Origin: Antedon mediterranea
Lineage: Eukaryota; Echinodermata; Crinoidea; Comatulida; Antedonidae
NCBI RefSeq assembly: GCF_964355755.1
Contig: NC_092674.1
Span: 25,260,001-25,324,000, forward strand
DNA: 64,000 nt
Direction: 5' to 3'
Part shown: positions 1 to 9,619 of the stretch, piece by piece
How the letters are laid out: each line of letters begins with the position of its first letter
How positions within the stretch are numbered: position 1 is the first letter of the stretch
The notes under the pieces: model-generated
What the model was told of the DNA's origin: nothing
What the model saw: only the letters and a program-made list of their open reading frames with translations
Database searches by the model: none
Translations under genes and position numbers: made by a program

Positions 1-362
1 GCGACCAGAATTCTGGAAAATTTGTCTATAGTATAAGATTGTTCTTTTTCTCACTTTATGCACCCATTATATATATATACTTTTCTGTCTGTACGTTTTT
101 ACTCGGGGTACCCGAGTCTAGTACTTACTCATTTTCTCCTCCACCATCTGGACACTATTGAGTAAAAAGTGCGATTTTTAAAGTACTACTCCTCCCTTAT
201 TAGTTGTAGTATTGAGCTGGGATTTGGCATGAACATACTACAGGGACATGTCCTCAAAGCTATAGAGCCGGATTTTTAATTTTTTGTTAATTAATTTGTT
301 TAATTAAGAATCCACAATGTGTGACACACACCACAGCATTATGTAGTTATATGGTTATATCC
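1..362. repeat. Left copy of tRNA-array flanking unit
   Basis: No gene is visible here. The stretch from about 100 to 300 recurs, diverged, at about 9757-9960 (shared landmarks: the block after CGGGGTACC and the block CATACTACAGGGACATGTCC). The AT-rich stretch at about 285-355, with GTGTGACACACACCACAGC, recurs at about 9265-9335 just before the next tRNA-like copy. It is therefore the spacer of a locally duplicated tRNA unit rather than unique sequence. The duplication is seen in the sequence; calling it part of a tRNA array is inference. Confidence 0.7.
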
Positions 363-434
363 GGCTTCTTGGCGTAGTGGTTATCACGTTTGCTCAATAC
401 GCAGAAGGTACCTGGTTCGAGCCCGGGCTAAACC
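363..434 (+). pseudogene. Decayed tRNA-Val-like copy
   Basis: The A-box-like TGGCGTAGTGG and B-box-like GGTTCGAGCCC are present, and the anticodon stem TTTGC/GCAGA can still form. The anticodon loop reads TCAATAC, so the Val anticodon AAC of the sister copies has become AAT. The acceptor arms (GGCTTCT and CTAAACC) no longer pair well and the T stem is disturbed. A T-run follows, as expected of a Pol III terminator. It is most likely a tRNA pseudogene related to the copies at 9113, 9337 and 9620. Confidence 0.75.
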
Positions 435-579
435 TTTTTTTTAAACTTTATGGTGAAAAGTACTGTATACGCAATATGATAATTATACACAGTATATCTT
501 ATTATTATTTTTTTAAATACTTATTTTGTGTAATCGGTAATTATCACTTTTACACATGTTTATTTTGCTTTGTGCTTAT

Positions 580-1172
580 TGTGATATAAAGATATACTTT
601 TATATTTAAGAAATTGACCTTTGTATCGGAATTAAATAGGTTCACAAACTTGACCCAGAAAGTCCAAAGGAGAGTTTGTCCAGATGTTTTAATGACCATT
701 TAGTTTATAATAGAGTCCCTAAAGAAAACACTTAGCTTAATTTTGTGACCTTTCCCATCGTTAAACCAGGAGTGATGGACACTATTTAAGTACAGATTTG
801 ACAGTGTCATCCATCACAGAAATACCTTATGATACCGTTAATCACTCCCACTTAAACACCCCTGGATCAACTTAGGACCAATCGTTACCCTCACAGATGA
901 TGTAATGACATTATGCAAATGAACTGAGCCAATATACTCCCAAGTTTCAGAAGGGCCCAGACACACCATACAGCCACTTCTCCAGAAGCAGACTAACACA
1001 CTTCACACCTCACCGACAGCATCATTGATTGTCCGTTCCTTATGTATACTTATAGTTGTATATTGTACTGAAGTATTATACTGAATAAATAATATATGTG
1101 TTACGACAGTCAAGCGAGTTAGAGTCTTTCATTAGTACCTCAACAACGCAACATTATAAACACTATATTACA
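580..1172 (+). repeat. 5' LTR of the Ty3/Gypsy element
   Basis: This 593-bp direct repeat pairs with 8452-9044 with no difference seen on reading. It starts TGTGATATAAAG and ends TATTACA. A TATA-like CTATTTAAG lies near 783 and a polyadenylation signal AATAAA at 1084-1089, so the R region probably starts between them. An octamer-type ATGCAAAT occurs at 913-920, which may be a coincidental POU-factor site. Confidence 0.93.
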
Positions 1173-1187
1173 TGGTGGAAGACCCGA
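1173..1187 (+). other. Primer-binding site (minus-strand priming)
   Basis: TGGTGGAAGACCCGA lies immediately after the CA of the 5' LTR. It begins with TGG, complementary to the CCA end of a tRNA, as in LTR retrotransposons. The tRNA species was not identified by eye. Confidence 0.75.
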
Positions 1188-1893
1188 ATTTCATAAGGAA
1201 CGGAGTGAGAAAACAAGAAATAAACACTTAACAAGACACGAAGACGAAGACGAAGACAAAAATAACCATATTTGTTTGAAAGGAGAGAAATTTACTTTGA
1301 CTCAAAAGACAAGCTGAAATTATATTTGAATGAGATCGAGACAAGCAGAAATTTGATCAAATTATTACCATTGGATGAAGACAAAAAAGATAATCGAGGA
1401 AGACACAAAAGACAAGCTGAAATTATATTTGAATGAAATCGAGACAAGCAGAAATTTTATGAAATTATAACCATTGGATAAAGACAAAGAAGATAATCGA
1501 GGAAGACCCAAGAAGAATCAAAACAGAAGCAAGCGGACAAGAACTGTTTCGTTTAGAGACTTTCAACTTCACGCCGTTTTTTTTCGATCGTTTTTTTTAA
1601 CATTTACCTTTTTTGAACATTGATGAACACCTATCGCATTTTTTTTAATTCGTTGTTTGAAAATTTGAACATTGATGAGCACCTTTAACATTTCTTTAAT
1701 TCGTTGTTTGAACATTTAGACATTTTTTGAACACTTTTTGCATTCCTTTAATTCATTTTTAATTGGATCCGAAGCATTTGGGGTAAGTCAAAACCATTTT
1801 GATTTTGATTTGTAACCTTGATTGAAAAAGTGAGAGTTTACATATATATACACTAAATTGTTTTGATATTTTGATTAATTAATATTATAAAGT
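1188..1893 (+). other. Untranslated leader of the LTR element
   Basis: This is a purine- and AT-rich leader without a convincing ORF. It holds a tandem duplication with a period of about 103 bp (1304-1406 and 1407-1508). It is followed by a looser series of degenerate repeats around TTGAACATTGATGA (about 1610-1760). A GTAAGT at about 1781 and an AAAG just before the gag ATG could be a leader intron; this is speculative. Confidence 0.6.
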
Positions 1894-2859
1894 ATGGTCG
1901 ACGTTGTTGATAACGAAGTAATTTTAAATGAGCCCGTCAATCCTCACCCCGTGCCCCACCTAAGACAAACCGATTTCCTTCCCAAAAGATATGACGGTTC
2001 CATAACCGATCACGACCAATGTAGTGCACATTACTTATCGTTTACCGACTACCTTGAGGCCCACACGTTAGAAAACCCTTTAAACAATGCCCAATTAATT
2101 AATGTAATAAGTATTTTTAAACGTAGGCTTCAGGGCCAAGCTAGACTCTGGATTGAGGGAAAGCAGTTCGATTCACTAGAATCCTTAAAAACCCAATTCA
2201 TCAACAGGTTTAGTAAAAACAAATCAATCTATGCGCACATAAGAGAATACGATTCAATTACATACACCACTGGCGACAACGCCGAAAAGCACTTAACCAA
2301 AATCAAACAAGCCGCAGACAGAATTGGATACGCTGACCAGCAGATAAAGAATAAATTTATTTCGACCCTTCCACCAAAATGTAGAGCAGCTGTAGCCATG
2401 TCCACCCCAATCGATGCCACTATTGAAAATATTGTAAATAGCACACAAAATTACCTTGACCTTTCCGTAGATGATGCCACACGGGAAGTTTCATTCAATA
2501 TCAATAAGGAAACAGATAGGCCTAATAGTCTCGAATCGCTCCAACATGAGATAAATTCTCTCAAGTTAGACATGGCCACAACAAAACGATCCCTTAATGA
2601 TGATACTCGACGCTCACGTTCCCCCACCCGAAATTATATCCCAAGACGAAACCGAAGCCCAAGCCCATACAAACCCCGATTCCAGACCCCACCGACCCCA
2701 AGATATAGACAACCTCCCCCAACCTGTTATTACTGCGGGAAACCAGGCCACATAGCAAGGCACTGCCGACAACAAAACCGTTCTTACGGAAACTATCCCC
2801 CGCCATACCCATACCAACAGTCAAACAATTACTACCCTAGCCACCAGCAGGATTTTTAA
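1894..2859 (+). CDS. gag: Gag protein of Ty3/Gypsy element
   Basis: The predicted protein has 321 residues and forms the particle that packages element RNA. Residues about 25-190 resemble the retrotransposon Gag domain (acidic and aromatic helices with QGQARLWIEG and FINRFSK). An Arg/Ser/Pro-rich linker follows at about 235-275. A single zinc knuckle of CX2CX4HX4C type (CYYCGKPGHIARHC) lies near residue 280 and should bind RNA. The C terminus is Pro/Tyr/Gln-rich. The ATG at 1894 is the first long-frame start after the leader. The stop at 2857-2859 lies inside the overlap with pol, which opens at 2841 in the -1 frame. No disruption is seen. Confidence 0.92.
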   Translation: MVDVVDNEVILNEPVNPHPVPHLRQTDFLPKRYDGSITDHDQCSAHYLSFTDYLEAHTLENPLNNAQLINVISIFKRRLQGQARLWIEGKQFDSLESLKTQFINRFSKNKSIYAHIREYDSITYTTGDNAEKHLTKIKQAADRIGYADQQIKNKFISTLPPKCRAAVAMSTPIDATIENIVNSTQNYLDLSVDDATREVSFNINKETDRPNSLESLQHEINSLKLDMATTKRSLNDDTRRSRSPTRNYIPRRNRSPSPYKPRFQTPPTPRYRQPPPTCYYCGKPGHIARHCRQQNRSYGNYPPPYPYQQSNNYYPSHQQDF

Positions 2860-5800
2860 AAAGGGGACTAGATGCCGCCTATAATCTGGCCCCCCATACT
2901 AAATACGACAATTTTAAGGCAAAATACTTAGGGAATTCAGATAATATTGATTTGTTACTTAACGACAGAAATTACGTTAAAGGAAATTTACCAGATGGTA
3001 GAAATGTTTTAACTTTATTTGACAGTGGTTCAACTAGAACTATAATCTCACAATCGTACGTTAATTCCTCACTTTATTTATCGCGTTTAAAGCCAGTTAA
3101 AGTGAACACAACCAAATTTCGATTAGGTAACGGTGACTTCTTATATGCCAACCACTTAGTGCAATTCGAATTATTTATCCAAGGACACAAATTTAAAATT
3201 TCAGCATTAATCGTTAAAAATTTGACAGGTATTGACCTGATACTTGGAACCGAAACATTGTCTGAACTCGACGGTACTTTAAATTTTAAGGAAAACACAT
3301 TTCGCATTAGACCAAAGATTTTTAGCTTTCGTCCAGTACACAAGATTTTTCTTAAACCCGGTGATACTAAAACAGTTAAATTAAAAGGAAGGGTTCCCGC
3401 CTTTATACGCAATTCAGATGTTGTTCTACATGCAACCACCCATATTTCAAAACTTTGTCCATCAGATATGTTAGTAAAATTACACAGAGGAGAAACCAAC
3501 ATTGATATCACTAACAACACAAACAGAAACGTATCTCTAAATACACATCAACCTATCGCGAGCCTTCATTTAACCAACCTTGTAACAGTTACTAACGACC
3601 TACCAATTGATAGAATAAAGTTGACCAATGACAACGCAAACAAGTCCCCACATTTAGAACGTACAGACCCATTGCTATCTTTAACCGAGGAAGAAATAAT
3701 TAGAAAACAAGTTGATTTAACAGACAGCGTTTTAACACATAGAGAAAAAGAAGATTTGTATAAAACCTTACAACAAAACAGAAACGCATTTTCACTTTAT
3801 GGTGAACTATCTAGCTGCCCAAACTTCAAAGCTGACATACACCTCTCTAACGATGAACCATTTTTTATTCGCCCATACTTCGCGACAGACAAAGACAAAC
3901 ATGTTATTGAGGCCGAATTGAACAAATTAGTCAAACTAGGAATCTTAGCAGTAGGACACCAATCGTATACTTCCCCTGTCCTTCTTGTTTCAAAGAAAAA
4001 TTCAAAAGATAAAAGAGTTGTCACAGACTTTCGCTATCTAAATTCCAGGATAAAACGTATTAATCACCCATTTCCATTATTGGCCGAAACTTTGAAAACA
4101 ATAGGTAACGCTAATGCACAGATTCTTAGCGTAATTGATTTGAAATCAGCGTTCCACTGTGTACCATTAGCCGAACATGCCCAACAATACACAGGTATAG
4201 CTTCATATCATGGTGGAAAGCATTATTATTATAAGAGATTAGCACAAGGATTAAACGTTTCACCAGGTATATTTCAAGCAAAGATTGACGAAATTTTAAA
4301 TGAAATCCCAAATTCTAGAGAATTCTGTATCGCCCATCATGATGATATTATTTTATTTAGCCAAGACAATTTTGCTCATAAGCAGCACCTTGTTTCCGTT
4401 TTACAAGCCCTACAATTAAATGGTTTTAGAATTTGTCCAAAGAAATGTAAGTTATTCAAGAATAAAGTGCAATATATGGGACACACCATCCTGATTAATT
4501 CTTCAGGACACGCATGTATCACACCATTAGGCGACAGGTGTGCAGCTATCCGAAATTTGCCAGTCCCACGAACCCATAAAGAAACTAAACGATTTATTGG
4601 TGCAGTAAATTATGTATCCCATTTTTTCCCTCAAATACAATCAATTTTACGTCCGTTACACACACTTGCAAGCAAACGCCGAAAATTTTGTTGGTCTACT
4701 GAACACCAGAAAGCATTTGACGAAATTAAACAATTAATGGTTAAACCACCAACTCTTCAAATGCCTAGAAAAGAAGGTAGATTTACGCTATATAGCGACA
4801 CTTCAAGAACCGCAACAGGTTCATATTTAACACAAACAGTAAACGGTAAAGAACACATAATAGGTTATTATTCCAAAATCTTACCACAAGCCTGTCAACG
4901 ATATAGCGTCACAGAATTAGAGTTATTTGGACTTTACATTAACGTTTCAGCATTTCGACACTTACTAAAGGGTTGCGAATTTGATGCATTCGTAGACCAC
5001 TCAGCAATTGTACAAATTTGGAATTCAAAAGATCAGCCATGTACACCTCGTCTACAGAAACTAATATTACGATTGTCCGGATACATTTTCCAAATTGGTT
5101 ATAAGAAAGGAACTGAATTAGTTTTAGCAGATTTTCTCTCCCGAGCCCCTCGTGATGACGATTCCGAAATTGATCAAGTTGTACCCATTGCATTTAATAT
5201 TACAGAGACTGAATCTCTTAACCCGATTACAAACACATCTACTAGCAGACCAGTAACAAGGTCATACGCCAAGAAAATGGGAATAAATATACCTGACCTA
5301 CATAAACCCAAACCAGTACAAACGCCCGTCATTAATCAAAACCCAGTGACAACAAACACGCGACCTACACCTCAACCTACCGCTACACCACAAATAATCA
5401 CGAGACAACAAACAAACGCACATCGATCACCGCCCATCATAACGCCACCTATCGTAACACCACCCCCAATACGTAATGTAAACATTCGACAACCTCCAGA
5501 GGAACGACTAGTAGACAAAAGTAAGCAAAACAAAGATACTACACATCGAAACGTACCAGTTGAATTGTATACATCGCCCAAACCACTAGTACCAAAAATA
5601 ACTGAATTTAAGTCAGCACACATCCCAAAACAACAAGACTTAGATAGATTAATGGATGTTATTCAAAGAAAGATAATTAGAGATTATAACCTCCCAGTAG
5701 ATGTTAAACAATTACGTGTTGAACAAGAAACTTCACCATTTTTTAAGCCAGTTTACGATTATTTAGTTCATGATATCCTTCCAGCTGATAAGAAAGCAGC

Positions 5801-7565
5801 TCGTGCAGTTCAGAATAAGTCAGAGCAGTACATATTGTGCAACGGTTTACTATTCCGTTTATTTTTCCAAGATAAAGGTGGAGAATTTGTATTGCAATTA
5901 GCTGTTCCTGAAAACTTAGCAGAGACTGTTATTTCTCAGTATCACGACAATTTGTTAAGTAGCCACCAAGGTACGATGCGTACTTACCTTACTATTAGGA
6001 AATTATTTTACATGCCTCTTATGTTCGAGAAAGTCAACAATTATACCCAAGCGTGTCTTAGATGTCAACAATTTCGTCCCAAAACCGATAAATTACGTCC
6101 TTTACACGATCGAGTACCAGCAACTTACCGTCCCTTTCATACACTCAGTCTAGATTTTAAGAGTATGCCAACTTCACCTTCAGGTTTTAAACATATTATG
6201 GTAGTATGTGATGAGATAACTAGATTTTTGATTTGTGTACCTTTGAAATCCATTGATGCCGAAACAATTTGTGAAGCACTAATTCAAAAGGTCATCAGTA
6301 TTTTTGGACCCCCATCTCGTCTTATTTCAGATGCAGCAACCTCCCTTACAGGAAAATTATTAACACTATTATGTAACACCCTTAATATTGATAGGAAAAT
6401 CATCAGCGTCCACAATCACGGTAGTTTACAAGTTGAACGTCATATCCGCACCGTATCGGACCTGTTAAAAGTCAACCTTAACCAATTCGGAACAGATTGG
6501 GTTAGATTTGTATCAACAACATGTTATGCTTATAACTCGTTTTCATCCCCACATCTAGGAAACCACTCCCCTTACGAATTAGTTTTTGGCCGCCAACCTC
6601 CAAGTTTGACCTCATTAGCATTTAACCCTATTTCAGGATTGTCTCATTCCTATGAAGAATACTTTGAACATCTCAAGAAGAAATTTCAAAACATTTCACA
6701 GACAATGCTACAATTACAGCGAACACAACAAAACGTCCAAAACTCAAAGATTTCCCAACGCTTAGAAAAAAGTCCAATTTACTCAGTAGGACAACTCGTA
6801 TATTTATACAAGCCAACATCATCATCACTAACAGCAAATTCAAAGAAAATCGCCGCAGAATGGGTCGGACCATTAGTGATTCATGAAGTACTAGACAGAA
6901 CACACTACATCCTAGCGACGATTAAAGGAGAAATACTTCGCGACGTATTCAATTATAACAGACTGAAACCCTGTTTTATGAGAACACCCAAAGAACGCAA
7001 AAATTTTACACATCTCCAAAAACTGAAACAATTGTTGAATGAACCCACCGATGATAATAACGAGAAAATCCAAAACACCATTAATGTAGTAAATGACGAA
7101 ATCAATGTTGAATTTGTAGACGAACATGATAGGACACCCACCCAATTGCAATCAGATACCCTTACACATCCAACTAAAGTAGCACCCCTTAACTTGCAAC
7201 CTTACATTGACTGTGTAGAGAATAACATGGGATTAGCAGCCCCATTCCAAATGAAAGAAGAACAAATAAAGGAACAAACTAATTTAATTATGACAGCACC
7301 TAATGATTCAAATATGACATTAAACCGAGGTAGATTTAAAGCAGGACATTTCCAAGTTTTAGTTTCGTATTCTAAACCGACTTCAGCCAAACGCAACACC
7401 AATAAAACAAAACACGAATCTAATGATCGCAAATTTTGGTGGAATATTGACAGATATAACGATACAGATAAATTGATTAAAGAGATCATTAATGATAAAC
7501 AGATACCGATAAGTGGATCGCCAAAACGATTCATAAAACGTTTGTATAATGCAACAAATTACTGA
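2841..7565 (+). CDS. pol: Pol polyprotein (PR-RT-RNase H-IN)
   Basis: The frame is open from 2841, without an ATG at its start. Residue numbers here count from the codon at 2952. An aspartic protease has the DSG site at residue 24. The reverse transcriptase has catalytic Asp 396 and then His-His-Asp-Asp at 462-465 where YxDD is usual. RNase H has Asp 616 in LYSDTS. A low-complexity Pro/Thr linker lies at about 755-860. The integrase has an N-terminal His/Cys zinc site ending in CLRC, then the triad Asp 1068, Asp 1127, Glu 1162, and a GPY/F-like module near 1300 (WVGPLVIHEV). A C-terminal extension of about 200 residues ends near FWWNIDRY. It would synthesise element cDNA and integrate it. No stop or frameshift is seen. 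The histidine in the RT motif is the one oddity. Confidence 0.95.
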   Translation, partial: PPAGFLKRGLDAAYNLAPHTKYDNFKAKYLGNSDNIDLLLNDRNYVKGNLPDGRNVLTLFDSGSTRTIISQSYVNSSLYLSRLKPVKVNTTKFRLGNGDFLYANHLVQFELFIQGHKFKISALIVKNLTGIDLILGTETLSELDGTLNFKENTFRIRPKIFSFRPVHKIFLKPGDTKTVKLKGRVPAFIRNSDVVLHATTHISKLCPSDMLVKLHRGETNIDITNNTNRNVSLNTHQPIASLHLTNLVTVTNDLPIDRIKLTNDNANKSPHLERTDPLLSLTEEEIIRKQVDLTDSVLTHREKEDLYKTLQQNRNAFSLYGELSSCPNFKADIHLSNDEPFFIRPYFATDKDKHVIEAELNKLVKLGILAVGHQSYTSPVLLVSKKNSKDKRVVTDFRYLNSRIKRINHPFPLLAETLKTIGNANAQILSVIDLKSAFHCVPLAEHAQQYTGIASYHGGKHYYYKRLAQGLNVSPGIFQAKIDEILNEIPNSREFCIAHHDDIILFSQDNFAHKQHLVSVLQALQLNGFRICPKKCKLFKNKVQYMGHTILINSSGHACITPLGDRCAAIRNLPVPRTHKETKRFIGAVNYVSHFFPQIQSILRPLHTLASKRRKFCWSTEHQKAFDEIKQLMVKPPTLQMPRKEGRFTLYSDTSRTATGSYLTQTVNGKEHIIGYYSKILPQACQRYSVTELELFGLYINVSAFRHLLKGCEFDAFVDHSAIVQIWNSKDQPCTPRLQKLILRLSGYIFQIGYKKGTELVLADFLSRAPRDDDSEIDQVVPIAFNITETESLNPITNTSTSRPVTRSYAKKMGINIPDLHKPKPVQTPVINQNPVTTNTRPTPQPTATPQIITRQQTNAHRSPPIITPPIVTPPPIRNVNIRQPPEERLVDKSKQNKDTTHRNVPVELYTSPKPLVPKITEFKSAHIPKQQDLDRLMDVIQRKIIRDYNLPVDVKQLRVEQETSPFFKPVYDYLVHDILPADKKAARAVQNKSEQYILCNGLLFRLFFQDKGGEFVLQLAVPENLAETVISQYHDNLLSSHQGTMRTYLTIRKLFYMPLMFEKVNNYTQACLRCQQFRPKTDKLRPLHDRVPATYRPFHTLSLDFKSMPTSPSGFKHIMVVCDEITRFLICVPLKSIDAETICEALIQKVISIFGPPSRLISDAATSLTGKLLTLLCNTLNIDRKIISVHNHGSLQVERHIRTVSDLLKVNLNQFGTDWVRFVSTTCYAYNSFSSPHLGNHSPYELVFGRQPPSLTSLAFNPISGLSHSYEEYFEHLKKKFQNISQTMLQLQRTQQNVQNSKISQRLEKSPIYSVGQLVYLYKPTSSSLTANSKKIAAEWVGPLVIHEVLDRTHYILATIKGEILRDVFNYNRLKPCFMRTPKERKNFTHLQKLKQLLNEPTDDNNEKIQNTINVVNDEINVEFVDEHDRTPTQLQSDTLTHPTKVAPLNLQPYIDCVENNMGLAAPFQMKEEQIKEQTNLIMTAPNDSNMTLNRGRFKAGHFQVLVSYSKPTSAKRNTNKTKHESNDRKFWWNIDRYNDTDKLIKEIINDKQIPISGSPKRFIKRLYNATNY
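2851..2862 (+). promoter_or_regulatory. Probable -1 frameshift site between gag and pol
   Basis: At the end of gag the sequence is GATTTTTAAAAA. The pol frame (-1 relative to gag) has a stop at 2838-2840 and is open from 2841, and it has no ATG until well past the protease. Gag-Pol expression by slippage on the T-run just before the gag stop (the Phe codon TTT can re-pair one base back) is the simplest explanation. The site is not a perfect retroviral X XXY YYZ heptamer. The overlap is seen directly; the mechanism is inferred. Confidence 0.6.
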
Positions 7566-8425
7566 TTTAAATTTTTTTTGCAAGATTATTTTTAAATTAC
7601 GACATTTGCTAAATTATTGATAGCATAGTCTACGTATTTGATGAGATTTGTTTAGTAATGATGTGATTTCAGTTAAAAGAGAATTGAAATTATGATTAAG
7701 TATTGATTTTGTAACGAGTTTGATAATGATTAATTTTGAATTTTGATGATCGATATATTGAGATATTGAAAAGAACGACAATCATTTTGTAACAAATATT
7801 TTGTTGAACCTTTGAGTCGTTAATCTCAAGCATTAATTAACTGATATACAATAACAGGAGATTTTCTTAGTACTTTTAATTGTAATCTTTTTTAACATTG
7901 AGTACAAAAGTCGAATTTGCCGACCGATTGAAATCGTAATTACCTGTAAATATAAATGCTTAAATCGATAAAGTTGTGACGATAACGATATATTGTGGAT
8001 AAGTTTGTGTCAACGGGACACACACATTTGTTTCTTTAAAGTTTTAAGTGATTAAGTTTGATATTTGATTTTAGGCTAATCAGCCACAGTTTCTTGAATT
8101 TTATGTTTTGATTTGATTGATTTATGTTTGAAGACCATTAGAACGCGATGAGTGTATGTTCAATGTAACATACTATTTTTAAGTTTTGTAATTTTATTTT
8201 CAACTGATTTATGTTTGATTTACGAGAAATTTATAACAAATTCATTTTTAATTTTAATTTTTTTAAGAGAGAGAAGAGAGAGAGTGAAAGTGATAAGGTT
8301 ACACTTCAGAGTCAATGGTTTTGGCTAACTCAATTTTTGCATATATGTATAATGTTTTTTTTTCTTTTATATAACTTTAATTTTGCATGCCACTATTATA
8401 ACCATTTTTATATGTTAAATAGATT
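7566..8425 (+). other. Non-coding 3' region of the LTR element
   Basis: About 860 bp of T-rich sequence lie between pol and the polypurine tract. The only short frame (8211-8456) has low-complexity composition and is not supported as a gene. There is no envelope-like reading frame. Confidence 0.6.
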
Positions 8426-8451
8426 AAAAAAAAAAAAGGGAAACAGAGGGA
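8426..8451 (+). other. Polypurine tract
   Basis: A run of A is followed by GGGAAACAGAGGGA, ending directly at the 3' LTR. All bases but one are purines. This is the expected primer site for plus-strand synthesis. Confidence 0.8.
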
Positions 8452-9044
8452 TGTGATATAAAGATATACTTTTATATTTAAGAAATTGACCTTTGTATCG
8501 GAATTAAATAGGTTCACAAACTTGACCCAGAAAGTCCAAAGGAGAGTTTGTCCAGATGTTTTAATGACCATTTAGTTTATAATAGAGTCCCTAAAGAAAA
8601 CACTTAGCTTAATTTTGTGACCTTTCCCATCGTTAAACCAGGAGTGATGGACACTATTTAAGTACAGATTTGACAGTGTCATCCATCACAGAAATACCTT
8701 ATGATACCGTTAATCACTCCCACTTAAACACCCCTGGATCAACTTAGGACCAATCGTTACCCTCACAGATGATGTAATGACATTATGCAAATGAACTGAG
8801 CCAATATACTCCCAAGTTTCAGAAGGGCCCAGACACACCATACAGCCACTTCTCCAGAAGCAGACTAACACACTTCACACCTCACCGACAGCATCATTGA
8901 TTGTCCGTTCCTTATGTATACTTATAGTTGTATATTGTACTGAAGTATTATACTGAATAAATAATATATGTGTTACGACAGTCAAGCGAGTTAGAGTCTT
9001 TCATTAGTACCTCAACAACGCAACATTATAAACACTATATTACA
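8452..9044 (+). repeat. 3' LTR of the Ty3/Gypsy element
   Basis: This is the direct repeat of 580-1172, with the same length and no difference seen. AATAAA is at 8956-8961. The target duplication TTAT follows at 9045-9048. Confidence 0.93.
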
Positions 9045-9112
9045 TTATTACCATTTATTTGTAATTTAAATGGATTAAAAAACTTTCTGTAACCCACAAT
9101 TTCAAAGTAAGA

Positions 9113-9183
9113 GGTTTCGTAGTGTAGTGGTTGTCAAGTCTGCTTAACACGCAGAAGGTCCCGGTTCGAGCCCTGGCGAAACC
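9113..9183 (+). tRNA. tRNA-Val (AAC)
   Basis: The acceptor arms GGTTTCG and CGAAACC pair perfectly over 7 bp. The anticodon stem is TCTGC/GCAGA with loop TTAACAC, giving anticodon AAC. The A box TAGTGTAGTGG and B box GGTTCGAGCCC are present, and a T-run follows. There is one mismatch in the D stem and one in the T stem, so activity is likely but not certain. It starts 68 bp downstream of the LTR element's right end. Confidence 0.8.
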
Positions 9184-9336
9184 TATTTTTCTTTAACTTT
9201 CTAACTGTATACGTCTGTATACAGCTTCTTTCGCTGTACCCCGAGTATTGCACATTCGTGCTTGTTTGTTAATTAATTTGTTTAATTAAGAAGCCACAAT
9301 GTGTGACACACACCACAGCGTTATGTAGTTATATGC

Positions 9337-9408
9337 GGCTTCTTGGCGTAGTGGTTATCACGTCTGCTTAACACGCAGAAGGTCCCCGGTTCGAGCCCGG
9401 GCGAAACC
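9337..9408 (+). tRNA. tRNA-Val-like gene (AAC), imperfect acceptor
   Basis: It has anticodon loop TTAACAC (AAC), a full T stem CCCGG/CCGGG, intact A and B boxes and a following run of T. The acceptor arm GGCTTCT does not pair at two positions with CGAAACC. It could be a decaying copy or a SINE-like relic. It shares its upstream and downstream flanks with the copy at 363-434. Confidence 0.6.
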
Positions 9409-9619
9409 TTTTTTTTCAACTTTATGGTAAAAAGTACTGATAAGGTAATATGATATACAGTATATCTTATTTTTATTATTTTTAAAAATATTTATTTTGT
9501 GTAATCGGTAATTATCACTTTTACACATGTTTATCTTGCTTTGTGCTTATTACATAATAATTTATTTGTAATTTAAATGGATTAAAAAACTTTGTGTAAC
9601 CCACATTTTTGGTGTAACA

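Larger units (their letters stand above)
580..9044 (+). mobile_element. Full-length Ty3/Gypsy LTR retrotransposon
   Basis: This is a complete element: two LTRs of 593 bp that look identical on reading, a primer-binding site directly after the 5' LTR, a gag ORF, a pol ORF in the order protease, reverse transcriptase, RNase H, integrase (the Ty3/Gypsy order), a purine-rich tract and the 3' LTR. The LTRs begin TG and end CA. The 4-bp target duplication TTAT lies at 576-579 and 9045-9048. No envelope-like ORF is visible between pol and the 3' LTR. Apparently identical LTRs and open reading frames imply a very recent insertion, possibly still mobile. The empty site is preserved in a paralogous unit at about 9547-9551. 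The lineage within Ty3/Gypsy is not assigned. Confidence 0.95.

Noticed and set aside
1781-1893. Leader intron in the LTR element (GTAAGT to AAAG before the gag ATG)
   Set aside because: Possible by sequence, but the acceptor is weak and no spliced product is needed to express gag.
8211-8456. 81-codon frame between pol and the 3' LTR as an accessory or envelope gene
   Set aside because: Low-complexity T-rich composition, no domain, no signal peptide, and it runs into the polypurine tract.
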